64,000 nt of DNA from Leuconostoc kimchii IMSNU 11154 (GTDB taxonomy: Bacteria > Bacillota > Bacilli > Lactobacillales > Lactobacillaceae). Positions 8,766 to 17,200 of this stretch are shown piece by piece; positions within the stretch are counted from its first letter, which is position 1, and each line of letters begins with the position of its first letter. The DNA lies in the NCBI RefSeq assembly GCF_000092505.1, contig NC_014136.1, positions 248,001 to 312,000 on the forward strand, given 5' to 3'. Both the position numbers and the translations under genes were made by a program. The notes below the pieces were generated by a model, which did not search any database, was not told the DNA's origin, and saw nothing but the letters and a program-made list of their open reading frames with translations.

Positions 8766-9758
8766 ATGGCTATAACAATTAAAGACATTGCAAATAAAGC
8801 TGGTATATCAGCCGCTTCCGTCTCACGAATTTTGACAAATCGTGGGCGCTTTAGTGAGGAAACAGCACAACGAGTCAGACAGTTAGCCAACGATATGGGT
8901 TATTTTAAAAATCAATCAGCTGCCGACTTGTCACAAAAATCAAGTCGCGTGGTGGGTGTTTTGGTGCCCATAACTCATACAAATTTCGCTGATGAAATTA
9001 TAAAAGGGATGCAAAGTAAAGCCTATGAACTGGGCTATGAATTATTAATTGCTTTTGTTACAACTGATACCCAACAACAAATTAAAACTGTTAAATCTCT
9101 TTTATCGCGACAATTATTAGCCGTTGTGATGCTAGCGATTGATATTGAAGATACCGTGTTTGATGTTTTGAAAAGTACTGATGTGAAGCTTTTGAGTGTA
9201 TCTAACCAACTTGATAATGATATTCCTTCCATTTCTTCTGATAACTATGCTATGATGCATACTATCGTTGACTATTTATACGAGCATGGTCATCGCCAAA
9301 TGGCTTTAATCGGTTCTTCTGATCCTGACCCAATTGTTGCCATTTTAAGACGTCGCGGATTTATTGATGCCTTAACCAACCACGGTATCTCATATAATCC
9401 AGATTTTATTTGGGGTGTCGAAATGACTTACCAAACTGGATTAGATGCCATTAAAAAATTTGGAGAACCTCTGCCCTTTACTGCGGTAATTGGTTCAGCC
9501 GATATTATCAGTATTGGTTTACTAAACGGTGCCATAGGTGCTGGTATTTCAGTCCCTAACAATTTATCTATTGTCACTATTGATGGGACCGAATTAACAC
9601 AGTTGACGCGTCCAACCTTAACTGCTGCTCAACAAAATTTTGCTAAAATGGGAGAACTTGCAATTACGACTCTCGCCGATGATTCATTATCCCCACATAG
9701 CATGGTTTTTACTGATACCATTCTCGTTCCCGGTGGTACCGTTTCCAAAATTATTTAA
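8766..9758 (+). CDS. LacI-family transcriptional regulator of the alpha-glucoside operon
   Basis: DNA-binding repressor of 330 residues. The N-terminus has the LacI helix-turn-helix (TIKDIANKAGISAASVSRIL) and hinge helix, followed by a periplasmic-binding-protein-like sensor domain to the C-terminus. It is transcribed divergently from the alpha-glucosidase operon and probably binds the GTAA..CG..TTAC palindromes at 8692-8703 and 6973-6984. The effector is likely a maltose- or isomaltose-type sugar (MalR-like), by context only. The start is fixed by the HTH at residues 3-25. There is no ribosome site, and a TATAAT at 8753-8758 ends only 7 nt before the ATG, so the message may be leaderless. 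Confidence 0.9.
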   Translation: MAITIKDIANKAGISAASVSRILTNRGRFSEETAQRVRQLANDMGYFKNQSAADLSQKSSRVVGVLVPITHTNFADEIIKGMQSKAYELGYELLIAFVTTDTQQQIKTVKSLLSRQLLAVVMLAIDIEDTVFDVLKSTDVKLLSVSNQLDNDIPSISSDNYAMMHTIVDYLYEHGHRQMALIGSSDPDPIVAILRRRGFIDALTNHGISYNPDFIWGVEMTYQTGLDAIKKFGEPLPFTAVIGSADIISIGLLNGAIGAGISVPNNLSIVTIDGTELTQLTRPTLTAAQQNFAKMGELAITTLADDSLSPHSMVFTDTILVPGGTVSKII

Positions 9759-9762
9759 AGCA

Positions 9763-9862
9763 AAAACCGTTAGTTTAAGTGATATGTACCCGATAACTTT
9801 CTGAACATTTTGATTTGTCTCAGTTATCGGTTCACATCATCATAAAACCGACGGTTTTTTTA
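9763..9862 (+). terminator. structured terminator region after the LacI-family gene
   Basis: Nested inverted repeats follow the stop codon: AAAAACCGT pairs with ACGGTTTTT across about 90 nt, and CCGATAAC pairs with GTTATCGG inside it. A compact AAAACC-GAC-GGTTTT hairpin with a T run ends the region (9844-9862). It most likely ends the regulator transcript. The size and nesting are larger than needed for a simple terminator. Confidence 0.6.
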
Positions 9863-9863
9863 T

Positions 9864-10095
9864 TTATTGCATTTTAGCTTCAATATTTGCTAGTGTAACT
9901 TCTGCTGTCGAAGCAAAGTTTAAGTCGGCATCTGACAACACATCGACGCTTTTTTAGAAACTGATTCCAAATTTCGCCATAAAAACGCGCGGTGCCTGTA
10001 ACTCCAAGTGCTGTCAATAAAAATAGAAAAATCGTTGTTATTAGTTGCCTCCATTTTACCATTGTCCAACTTATTTTATTTAACCATTCACACAT
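9864..10095 (-). pseudogene. small membrane protein gene with a one-base frameshift
   Basis: From the ATG at 10095 (or 10062) the frame encodes a basic start, one hydrophobic helix (ITTIFLFLLTALGVTGTA) and RFYGEIWNQFLK. It then meets a run of six A (9950-9955) and continues as Cys/Arg-rich residues that do not look like protein. Dropping one A gives a plausible acidic tail (SVDVLSDADLNFASTAEV...) ending at TAA 9864-9866. The total length is not a multiple of three, consistent with a single insertion. It could be a decayed gene, a phase-variable homopolymer, a slippage site or a sequence error. I do not recognise the family and no good ribosome site is visible. Confidence 0.4.
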
Positions 10096-10137
10096 AAAAT
10101 AAGGTATACTATTAGAGACATAAAGAAGGATGGAAAA

Positions 10138-10272
10138 ATGGGACGATATCAAATTGATTTTAAACAGAAACAAGCCAATGCCAATTACAAGTCAGGTCAA
10201 CAGACACAGTTAACTAAGGCCGAGCAAGTGGCCGCTATAAAAGCAAAGTTTACACAAACAAAAAACAAGTGA
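10138..10272 (+). CDS. small hypothetical protein, 44 residues
   Basis: ATG at 10138 with a well-placed AAGGA ribosome site (7 nt spacing) and a candidate -10 TATACT at 10105-10110. The product is hydrophilic, rich in Lys and Gln, with no membrane helix or cysteine, and begins MGRYQIDFKQKQ. The stop codon lies inside a strong terminator hairpin (10261-10306), which marks the end of a real short transcript. I do not recognise the family; a small conserved basic protein is possible. Divergent from it on the minus strand is the frameshifted membrane ORF. Confidence 0.6.
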   Translation: MGRYQIDFKQKQANANYKSGQQTQLTKAEQVAAIKAKFTQTKNK

Positions 10273-10306
10273 GAAGCCTAAAATTTTGGGCATCTCACTT
10301 GTTTTT
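10261..10306. terminator. bidirectional terminator
   Basis: AAAAACAAGTGAGA and TCTCACTTGTTTTT form a 14-bp perfect stem around a short loop. T runs occur on both strands, so it can end both the 44-residue ORF (+) and the nitroreductase gene (-). Confidence 0.85.
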
Positions 10307-10324
10307 CTATGAATATAAATAAGT

Positions 10325-10927
10325 TTATGATTTAAGTAATTTAAAACGATCGTCATCAGCAACAAAAGTTTTATCATCTGCCGATGATTCAATTGATCCA
10401 AAAGGCATTTGTGCTCGTAAACGCCATGATGAAGGCACATCAAAGTTCTCTACCACTGATTCATCAATTAATGGGTTATAATGTTGCAGTGATGCACCAA
10501 GGCCAGCCTCTGTTAAAGCTAACCATGTCGCATATTCAGCAATACCATGCCCTTGTTCTGACCAGTCATAAAAATTTTCAGCATATAACGGAATATTTTC
10601 TTCAAATGATTTAACCACGGACGTATCTGTAAAAAATAAAATTGTGCCATATCCAGTTTTGAATGAACGATTAATCTTAGCCAGTGTGTTATTGTACGCA
10701 TCTTCATCAGAAGCTTCTAATTTCAGACGATTTGCGGTTAGCTGCCATAACTTGTCATGCAAATCACCAATTAATACGATGACCCGTACAGTCTGATTAT
10801 TAAAGGCCGTTGGTGAATTTTTAACGGCAGACTTGACAATATCAAAAATTTCTTCTGGTGTTTGCGTCACTTTTTTGCCTAAAACATAAGTTGTTCGACG
10901 TTGCTTTTGTAAATTTGTAAATGACAT
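10325..10927 (-). CDS. nitroreductase-family oxidoreductase (Frm2/Hbn1-like)
   Basis: FMN-dependent NAD(P)H oxidoreductase-type protein, 200 residues, cytosolic. The N-terminus has the nitroreductase pattern RRTTYVLGKK, then NSPTAFNNQTVRVIVL (flavin-contacting region), AEYATWLALTEAGLGASLQHYNP in the middle, and MPFGSIES near the end. These resemble the short single-domain Frm2-type branch of the family. Substrates are unknown; nitroaromatics, quinones or fatty-acid signalling have been proposed for relatives. It is monocistronic, with the bidirectional terminator just after its stop. No good ribosome site precedes the ATG. Confidence 0.85.
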   Translation of the reverse strand: MSFTNLQKQRRTTYVLGKKVTQTPEEIFDIVKSAVKNSPTAFNNQTVRVIVLIGDLHDKLWQLTANRLKLEASDEDAYNNTLAKINRSFKTGYGTILFFTDTSVVKSFEENIPLYAENFYDWSEQGHGIAEYATWLALTEAGLGASLQHYNPLIDESVVENFDVPSSWRLRAQMPFGSIESSADDKTFVADDDRFKLLKS

Positions 10928-11138
10928 AACTATTTTTTGTGTGTTAACAATGATTTGACGAGTACGCCACCTAATTGACGATATGTTGCCTATTTTATTT
11001 TAATGTCATAAGACACCGAAAAAATAGCTTAACAACACGACACACAATTCCTCCTTTTAAGTCTACTTAGCCACCACTAGCATAAGCTCGTACTTTTATC
11101 ATAACAGCTTACTTTTAATAAGTAAATAGCATGTGTTT

Positions 11139-11666
11139 TTATTTTAAGGATAATTGATATGCCCAACGTACGTGCTTCGCATGACCTTCATCAATATAAA
11201 CAATACCTCGCTTTACAAAACCATTCCCTTTTATAACAGCCTGCATTGGCATATTTTCAGGATGTGTATCAATTCGAAAATCGACGACATCCTTATCAAA
11301 AAAGTAAGTCAAAATCGCTGTCACAAATCGTTGTGCCAACTTTTGTCCACGATAAGTGTGAGACAATGCGAAACGATGAATAGCCACATAATTGGTTGAT
11401 TGATTCAACCATTGCCCTGACTCAATTTTGGTATAAACAGGATCTTCACCTGTTATGACTGCAACATAACCAGCAACATGTTTGTCAACAATAAGGACAT
11501 AGCCATGCTTTTGTTTTAAGTCGTTCAGGATGGTCTCTTGATTCGGATAACCCAATTGCCATTGATTAATTCCTTGTTGTTTAAGATAAATTCGTGCATT
11601 TTCAATGATAATATCGATTGCTGCTAAGTCGCTATCCTGCGCTTGACGCATATATACTACTGACAT
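11139..11666 (-). CDS. GNAT-family N-acetyltransferase
   Basis: 175-residue protein with a GNAT fold: an N-terminal strand and helix (IDIIIENARIYLKQQGINQWQLGYP), central strands containing GYVAVI, the acetyl-CoA-binding segment (HRFALSHTYRGQKLAQRFV, the R/Q-x-x-G-x-A-like loop), then DTHPENMPMQAVIKGNGF and a C-terminal strand. The substrate cannot be told from sequence. The W-Q-x-G-Y-P pattern after the first helix is common in lactobacillal GNATs next to housekeeping genes. The start could be the ATG at 11666 or an in-frame ATG at 11651; the ribosome site is weak. Confidence 0.87.
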   Translation of the reverse strand: MSVVYMRQAQDSDLAAIDIIIENARIYLKQQGINQWQLGYPNQETILNDLKQKHGYVLIVDKHVAGYVAVITGEDPVYTKIESGQWLNQSTNYVAIHRFALSHTYRGQKLAQRFVTAILTYFFDKDVVDFRIDTHPENMPMQAVIKGNGFVKRGIVYIDEGHAKHVRWAYQLSLK

Positions 11667-11749
11667 ACTTCTACTTGATTACACCAAACGTAATCTCTCC
11701 CTTATCAAGATAATTTATTTTATCACATAGAACACAACTTAAATAAACA

Positions 11750-11790
11750 AAAGAAAGTTTTAATGTTATTAAACACTAAAACTTTCTTTT
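11750..11790 (-). terminator. terminator of the rRNA methyltransferase gene
   Basis: AAAGAAAGTTTTA and TAAAACTTTCTTT form a 13-bp inverted repeat directly after the methyltransferase stop, with a T-rich tail on the minus strand. Confidence 0.65.
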
Positions 11791-12923
11791 TACTTCACAC
11801 GTTTACCCCAATACTGGAAATAGTCCACACGCATGGCACCATTATAAAGCTTGCGTCGCTTGGTGGCTTTTTCACCGTACGATGACTCAAATTCTAAATC
11901 GCTAGTCAAAATGTACTTACTCCAACTGGGTAACTGACGATATACATTGCCCATTTCAACATACAATTCCCTCGCCGCATCTAGCTCACCTAATCGTTCA
12001 CCATAAGGTGGATTAGATACTAATACACCATTAACTTTATCAGTGGTCCAATCTTTGGCAGCTAACTGTTTAAACACAATGTCTTTTCCGAGGCCTGCGT
12101 GCTTAGCGTTTTCAATCGCAATTTCTACCATGTTTTCATCAATATCAAAGGCCTCAATATCAAGCGTACGATCGTAATCAGCTTGCGCTTCCGCCTCGTC
12201 TCGGACCGTCTCGGATAATGTTTTATCAAACCAATCCATTTGCTCAATATCAAAATCTCTGATTAAACCCGGTGCAATATTACGGCCTATTAAGGCCGCT
12301 TCAATGGCAAGCGTTCCTGAACCAGTCGTTGGATCAACAAATGGCCTATCTGGGTGCCAATTGGTTAACAAAACTAGCGCAGCAGCAAAGTTTTCCTTCA
12401 ACGGTGCACCACCTTTATTCACACGATAACCACGTTTAAACAAAGATGGGCCAGTTGTGTCAAGCGTAACAATCACATGATCTTTTTCAATCATCACTTC
12501 AAGTTGTGCAAAATAACCATTTTCCGGCAGACGTGTATGAATATGGTAAGCTTCTTGTAATCGGTTAACAATTGCTTTTTTTGTGATTGCCTGTACATCA
12601 GGCACACTAAACAATTCGGATTTTTTAGAGCGACCAGCTACTGGAAATTCTGAATCATAGTTAAGATAAGTTTCCCAAGGTAAGGCCTTCACACCTTCAA
12701 AAAGATCGTCAAAAGTGGTTGCATCAAATTCACCGACAATAATTTTGATACGATCTGCAGTTCTTAACCATACATTTGTATTCAGAATATCTTTTGCTGT
12801 ACCGTCGAATCTCACACGATAGTTTTCAACTTGATGTTCATAATTTAGACGTTCAAGTTCTTTACCGACTAAAGATTCAAGACCGGCGGCAGCTGTTGCC
12901 ATTAAATGATATGTTTTTTCCAT
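11790..12923 (-). CDS. THUMP-domain class I SAM-dependent RNA methyltransferase (RlmL N-part/YpsC type)
   Basis: Probable 23S rRNA guanine-N2 methyltransferase of the YpsC/RlmL group, 377 residues. The N-terminal THUMP domain (about 1-160) binds RNA. The Rossmann-type methyltransferase domain has DPTTGSGTLAIEAALIGRNIAPG (SAM-binding motif I) and VSNPPYGERLG (the N-P-P-Y motif IV of amino-group N-methyltransferases). It is transcribed alone, with a good AAAGGAAAACTA ribosome site. The RlmK half found in the gamma-proteobacterial fusion is absent, as is normal in Firmicutes. The exact target base is inferred from the family. Confidence 0.9.
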   Translation of the reverse strand: MEKTYHLMATAAAGLESLVGKELERLNYEHQVENYRVRFDGTAKDILNTNVWLRTADRIKIIVGEFDATTFDDLFEGVKALPWETYLNYDSEFPVAGRSKKSELFSVPDVQAITKKAIVNRLQEAYHIHTRLPENGYFAQLEVMIEKDHVIVTLDTTGPSLFKRGYRVNKGGAPLKENFAAALVLLTNWHPDRPFVDPTTGSGTLAIEAALIGRNIAPGLIRDFDIEQMDWFDKTLSETVRDEAEAQADYDRTLDIEAFDIDENMVEIAIENAKHAGLGKDIVFKQLAAKDWTTDKVNGVLVSNPPYGERLGELDAARELYVEMGNVYRQLPSWSKYILTSDLEFESSYGEKATKRRKLYNGAMRVDYFQYWGKRVK

Positions 12924-12996
12924 TAGTTTTCCTTTATACTAGATTAAGTAAAATAATACTGATCTAGATTCTATACTGGTACGGTGAGGTGATGCA

Positions 12997-13281
12997 ATGA
13001 AATTAATTGATTTTGAAAATCTGACACAATACATGTCCCCAAAAAGTCTACTGTTCGAACAACGGGGTGAGTTGATTTTACCCGTTTCACAAGTATACTT
13101 CATACCTGATTCACCCCATTTACGTTTGATAACGGGTCAAAAAGCAATGTCTTTAATCCAATTAAGCACACGATTAAAAGATATGAGTGATGAAACACAG
13201 CTATTCTCATCAACCTTTCGACCAATATTTGGCTTTCATTTGCTATTAGATGTTGCAACGCCACATATTGTTTTAAAATAA
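12997..13281 (+). CDS. hypothetical protein, 94 residues
   Basis: ORF with a GTGAGGTGA ribosome-site region before the ATG and a divergent position relative to the methyltransferase gene. The product is soluble, with no membrane helix, and has alternating hydrophobic segments (ELILPVSQVYFIP, FGFHLLLDV) suggesting a small alpha/beta fold. I do not recognise a family. It runs convergently into dnaD and overlaps its 3' end by 9 bp. The clear ribosome site and normal composition support a real gene. Confidence 0.65.
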   Translation: MKLIDFENLTQYMSPKSLLFEQRGELILPVSQVYFIPDSPHLRLITGQKAMSLIQLSTRLKDMSDETQLFSSTFRPIFGFHLLLDVATPHIVLK

Positions 13282-13911
13282 ATTATCATAAGTATACGTT
13301 ACACCGCGTCGTTTTTGTTTAGCAACCTGAGCTTGTGACGGTGTTTTAATCTGATCCCGTTGCCAGTTTACTAGTATTGTTTCAATATATCGCAGACTAC
13401 GTGCATTATTCGCGACAGCCTCTTGTATAGCCAACAATATTAAGTCTGGTTCAAAATGATCTTGGTCAAACCAATGACCAATGGTCTGCATTTCCATTGG
13501 TGTTAATGGTCGACCAAACTCTACTTCAATTGTTTGAAAAATCTCTCGACGAACCGATTTCCCATCCGACACAGTAGAAACGACAGCCATATGCTGTCCT
13601 TCCAATAATTTAGTAACCATCGGCGTAAAATCATACGTTTCAACTTGTTTTGTTGTTGCTGATATAAGCATCAATTCTCGGGTAATCAGGCTTTTCAAAC
13701 GTGTAACAACGATATTTTCAGTCACATGTAAAACCTGTGCTAAACTTTTAGGTGTCGCCGCATCACCTCTATTTTGGATACGCATCACTTGTAAATAAAG
13801 CACCAGATCGTCATTATCCATGCCAATCTCTTGATAATGCAATAGCAAATCATTACTAATACTTGATTGTCCAGCTTTAATATACTGCTGTAAACGATTA
13901 TCTAACACCAC
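13273..13911 (-). CDS. dnaD: DnaD-like replication initiation protein
   Basis: 212-residue protein with an N-terminal winged-helix region and the C-terminal DnaD domain (about 125-200): EVEFGRPLTPMEMQTIGHWFDQDHFEPDLILLAIQEAV, then a YIETILVNWQRD-like helix that matches the conserved Y-I-x-x-I-L-x-x-W of the family. DnaD helps load the replicative helicase with DnaB and DnaI at the origin and at restart sites. It follows asnS, as in Bacillus, but a terminator (13946-13975) separates them, so it probably has its own promoter. The usual nth gene is not downstream here. Confidence 0.9.
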   Translation of the reverse strand: MVLDNRLQQYIKAGQSSISNDLLLHYQEIGMDNDDLVLYLQVMRIQNRGDAATPKSLAQVLHVTENIVVTRLKSLITRELMLISATTKQVETYDFTPMVTKLLEGQHMAVVSTVSDGKSVRREIFQTIEVEFGRPLTPMEMQTIGHWFDQDHFEPDLILLAIQEAVANNARSLRYIETILVNWQRDQIKTPSQAQVAKQKRRGVTYTYDNLF

Positions 13912-13945
13912 TGTTTATCACCTCGTTACACTAAGACATCGTTTG

Positions 13946-13975
13946 AAAAACGTCCAAGATTACTTGGACGTTTTT
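13946..13975 (-). terminator. terminator after asnS
   Basis: A 13-bp perfect stem, AAAAACGTCCAAG with CTTGGACGTTTTT around a 4-nt loop, lies between asnS and dnaD. The symmetric A/T runs would work on either strand, but only asnS reads into it. Confidence 0.85.
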
Positions 13976-14041
13976 CTACCTAACCATAGTTTAGCATGTT
14001 TTCAAAGTTAGCACCGATAAACATAAAAATCATGTTTTAAA

Positions 14042-15349
14042 TTATGGTCGCAAACGATTAGTCATACGTGGAAATGGGATGGCTTCGCGAATATGTTCTT
14101 CGCCCGTAACGAACGTGACCATACGTTCCAAACCAAGCCCAAACCCAGAATGTGGTACAGAACCGAAGCGACGTAAGTCCAAATACCAATTATATTCTTC
14201 CAAACTCAATCCTTCTGCTTCAATACGTTGTTTTAGATAGTCATAATCTGTATCACGTTCTGAACCACCAATAATTTCGCCATATCCCTCTGGAGCCAAC
14301 AAATCAGCAGAGATAACAACATCTTGACGTGTTGGGTGTCGTTTCATATAAAAAGCTTTAATTGCCTTTGGAAAATTAACAATAAACACAGGCTTTGCAA
14401 AATGATTAGCCAAAAAGGTTTCTTCTGGCGATCCAAAATCAACGCCCCATTCAACATCAAATCCATTATCCTGCAAAAGTTTAATAGCATCATCATAACT
14501 GACACGTGGATAAGGTAATTCTGTATATGAGCGTAACAAGTCTTTGTCACGCTCAAGAATATCTAATTCTTGCTCATTATTTTCCAAAACCTTTGAAATC
14601 AAAAAGGAAATATAACGCTCTTGAACTTCTAAACTCTGCTCTTGATGCATAAATGCCATTTCAGGTTCGATCATCCAAAATTCGGTTAAATGTCGACGTG
14701 TTTTTGATTTTTCTGCACGAAATGTCGGTCCAAAAGTAAAGACTTTTCCAAACGCCATAGCACCAGCTTCAGCATAAAGTTGCCCCGTCTGTGACAAAAA
14801 AGCTGGTTCCCCAAAATAATCAGTTTCAAACAAATCAGTTGTGCCTTCAGGTGCCGAACCTGTTAACAATGGTGAATCAAGTTTTGTAAATCCCTCACGA
14901 TTAAAAAATTCATAAGTTGCTGCAATCAATGTATTGCGAATTTTTAATGTCGCAAATGGCTTTAAATGACGCAAATAAAGATGGCGCTCGTCAAATAGAA
15001 ATTCTGTGCCATGCTCTTTTGGTGTAATTGGATAGTCATGACTTTCACCAATGATTTCAATACCTGAAACGGCCATTTCGTAACCAAAAGATGACCGTGT
15101 ATCTTCATGAATTTCACCAGTAACATATATACTGGTCTCCTGCTTCAATCCTTTAGCAAGATCAAAAAGTGTATCTGACACGTCAGCTTTTGCAACCACT
15201 GCTTGAAAAAAAGCTGAACCATCACGTAATTGTAAAAAGGCTAACTTACCTGAACCGCGTTTTTGTCTGAGCCAAGCACCAATTTTCACTGTTTGACCGA
15301 CATAGTTTTTGACGTCAATAATTTGAATTGTGGGAATTTCCTCTACCAT
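14042..15349 (-). CDS. asnS: asparagine--tRNA ligase
   Basis: Class II synthetase for tRNA-Asn, 435 residues from the ATG at 15349. The OB-fold has [19 protein letters not shown]. The core has [28 protein letters not shown] (motif 2) and [15 protein letters not shown] (motif 3), close to the bacterial AsnRS pattern. The frame opens at a GTG at 15376, but the ATG matches the family start. Neither codon has a ribosome site next to it; see the hairpin at 15365-15408. It belongs to the dinG-ypmB-aspB-asnS cluster, with aspartate-family amino-acid metabolism beside it. Confidence 0.95.
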   Translation of the reverse strand: MVEEIPTIQIIDVKNYVGQTVKIGAWLRQKRGSGKLAFLQLRDGSAFFQAVVAKADVSDTLFDLAKGLKQETSIYVTGEIHEDTRSSFGYEMAVSGIEIIGESHDYPITPKEHGTEFLFDERHLYLRHLKPFATLKIRNTLIAATYEFFNREGFTKLDSPLLTGSAPEGTTDLFETDYFGEPAFLSQTGQLYAEAGAMAFGKVFTFGPTFRAEKSKTRRHLTEFWMIEPEMAFMHQEQSLEVQERYISFLISKVLENNEQELDILERDKDLLRSYTELPYPRVSYDDAIKLLQDNGFDVEWGVDFGSPEETFLANHFAKPVFIVNFPKAIKAFYMKRHPTRQDVVISADLLAPEGYGEIIGGSERDTDYDYLKQRIEAEGLSLEEYNWYLDLRRFGSVPHSGFGLGLERMVTFVTGEEHIREAIPFPRMTNRLRP

Positions 15350-15364
15350 GAATATGTTTGTTAC

Positions 15365-15418
15365 ATGTAGCCACACTAAATATTAAAGTGCCTTTAGGTG
15401 TACTACATACCTCTCCTA
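15365..15418 (-). promoter_or_regulatory. upstream ribosome site, start-stop codon pair and hairpin before asnS
   Basis: A strong TAGGAGAGGT (15409-15418) is followed at once by ATG TAG, a start-stop pair, and lies about 70 nt before the asnS ATG. ATGTAG pairs with CTACAT and ACAC with GTGT, making a hairpin (15365-15408). Folded, it would leave about 15 nt between the ribosome site and the asnS ATG. I infer a structure-bridged start or a minimal upstream ORF that tunes asnS translation. Confidence 0.4.
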
Positions 15419-15427
15419 TTTTTTAAA

Positions 15428-16609
15428 TTAAGTATATTGTTCAAAAAAGACAGTTAACCGTCTAACAGCCTCATTTAAAACTGCTTGGTCTTTGGCATAT
15501 CCCATACGTAGATAACCAGGCATACCAAACCCCTCACCCGAGGGCATTGCCACATGAGCTTCCTTTAAAATTTTCATAGATAGCTCACTAGTGCTAGTAA
15601 GACCAGCAGCCACTAAAACATCAGGTGACACCTTTGGAAATAAATAGAAAGCACCTTGCGGTTTAATTGCCACCTTCAAACCAGGGACTGCATTTAACAA
15701 ATCATAAGTGACATTTAACCTATTCTCAAATGCTAAACGCATCTCTTCCACAGAAGATTGGTCACCTGTCAATGCGGCAAGTGCCGCATACTGCGCCACG
15801 GCTGTGGGATTGGACGTCATATGATCTAATAGTTTATTCATTGCTATAATAATTTCAGAAGAAGCCAACGTCCAACCTATACGCCACCCAGTCATAGCAT
15901 AAGCTTTTGACACACCATCAACGATAACCATACGACTGTTCTCAAGCGCTTGTAATTGTAGACCCGACGTAAATACAGCCCCGTTATAAATTAATTGACC
16001 ATATATTTCATCCAAAATAATATAAACATCATGTTGATTTGCCCAATCTAATATCGCCGTGATCTCGTCACGTGTATAGACTTGCCCGGTTGGATTTGTA
16101 GGTGAATTGAGAATAATCAATTTAACGCTTTGTGACAGGGTATCCAAATCTGCCACTGTCAACTTCAATTCATCATTTACGGGTTCAACCTGATGTAAAA
16201 TCCCACCTGCTAATTTAATCTGCTCAACATAACTCACCCAGAGAGGTGCTGCAGCCACAACTGTATCACCTGGATTCACGAGTACTTGCATCAAAGCATA
16301 TAATGACAACTTGGCACCCGTTGTGACTGTCACATTATTTAAAGCAATATCCGCATCAAACCGCTGTTTCACTTGATCAACAATCGCTTGCTTAAGTGCT
16401 TTTATACCACTTGTTGGTGTATAAAAGCTCGTCTGCTCAGCTTGTATAGCTTGTATAGCTGCCTGCGCAATATGCTTTGGTGTTTGAAAGTTTGACTCTC
16501 CAACACCTAGGTTAATAACATCAATACCATTTGCTTGCATGTCCTTAGCTAACTTACTCATAGCTAATGTTGCTGCAGCTTCAACTGTTTTGGCACGCTC
16601 TGAAATCAT
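15428..16609 (-). CDS. aspB: pyridoxal-phosphate aminotransferase, aspartate aminotransferase type
   Basis: Fold-type I class I/II aminotransferase, 393 residues, similar to Bacillus AspB. Family features include SKLAKDMQANGIDVINLGVGESNF at the start, TTGAKLSLYALMQVLVNPGD, LNSPTNPTGQVY (Asn contacting PLP), DEIYGQLIY, and SKAYAMTGWRIGW with the PLP-binding lysine (VDGVSKAYAMTG). It would interconvert aspartate and oxaloacetate with glutamate/2-oxoglutarate. It lies 22 bp after the ypmB-like gene and just before asnS, linking aspartate supply to asparagine charging. A GAGGAG ribosome site is well placed. Other amino-acid substrates are possible in this broad family. Confidence 0.9.
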   Translation of the reverse strand: MISERAKTVEAAATLAMSKLAKDMQANGIDVINLGVGESNFQTPKHIAQAAIQAIQAEQTSFYTPTSGIKALKQAIVDQVKQRFDADIALNNVTVTTGAKLSLYALMQVLVNPGDTVVAAAPLWVSYVEQIKLAGGILHQVEPVNDELKLTVADLDTLSQSVKLIILNSPTNPTGQVYTRDEITAILDWANQHDVYIILDEIYGQLIYNGAVFTSGLQLQALENSRMVIVDGVSKAYAMTGWRIGWTLASSEIIIAMNKLLDHMTSNPTAVAQYAALAALTGDQSSVEEMRLAFENRLNVTYDLLNAVPGLKVAIKPQGAFYLFPKVSPDVLVAAGLTSTSELSMKILKEAHVAMPSGEGFGMPGYLRMGYAKDQAVLNEAVRRLTVFFEQYT

Positions 16610-16631
16610 TTTTTCTCCTCAACACTAACAC

Positions 16632-17165
16632 TTAAAGTCCCTTAATCACACGATAGGGGCTGCCTGTTTTAAAATCAAGTGTGACATAATTTAATGTATT
16701 ATTTTGTCCCTTATAACTCACTTCCCAAACCAGAGCCTGCTTGTATTCACTAATATTGGCTGAGTAGATCTTTTTGGGTTTATAGGTTGTTAAAATTAAT
16801 TGACGTAGTTGCTTATCTGACAAACCATTACGACGATCATAAGTTTTAACTTGATTCGACTTACCACGCACAATAGCTACCTTTTGCTTTCCTGAAGCTG
16901 TGGTACCAGTAATTGCGTAGGTTGTTTTTTGCCTGTGATCAACACTAATTTGCTGAACTGTTGCGATATCTGTCTTAGCCTTGACGAAACGCTGCAGGCG
17001 TGATTCATCACGCCTCATTGGTGTCAAAGACACATAAAAATAGCAAATCGTTAAGGCAGACAATATAATACCGATACCCGCAGCAATGAACCAAAATCTC
17101 GACCAATGGACATTTTTTTGTTTGCGGCGCTGTCGGATTCGAATATCGTCTTTAAATTGCATCAT
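16632..17165 (-). CDS. YpmB-like membrane-anchored protein (DUF5590/PepSY-like)
   Basis: 177-residue protein with a basic N-terminus (RIRQRRKQKN), one transmembrane helix (about residues 24-48) and an extracellular domain with two beta-rich repeats, ending in YVTLDFKTGSPYRVIKGL. This layout and its place between dinG and aspB match the YpmB family of Firmicutes. Function is unknown; the fold resembles PepSY-like domains found near cell-wall enzymes. I assign it by gene order plus domain layout rather than by motif. Confidence 0.75.
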   Translation of the reverse strand: MMQFKDDIRIRQRRKQKNVHWSRFWFIAAGIGIILSALTICYFYVSLTPMRRDESRLQRFVKAKTDIATVQQISVDHRQKTTYAITGTTASGKQKVAIVRGKSNQVKTYDRRNGLSDKQLRQLILTTYKPKKIYSANISEYKQALVWEVSYKGQNNTLNYVTLDFKTGSPYRVIKGL

Positions 17166-17200
17166 AATTTTTCCCCCAACAAACGTCTAATACTAGTATA

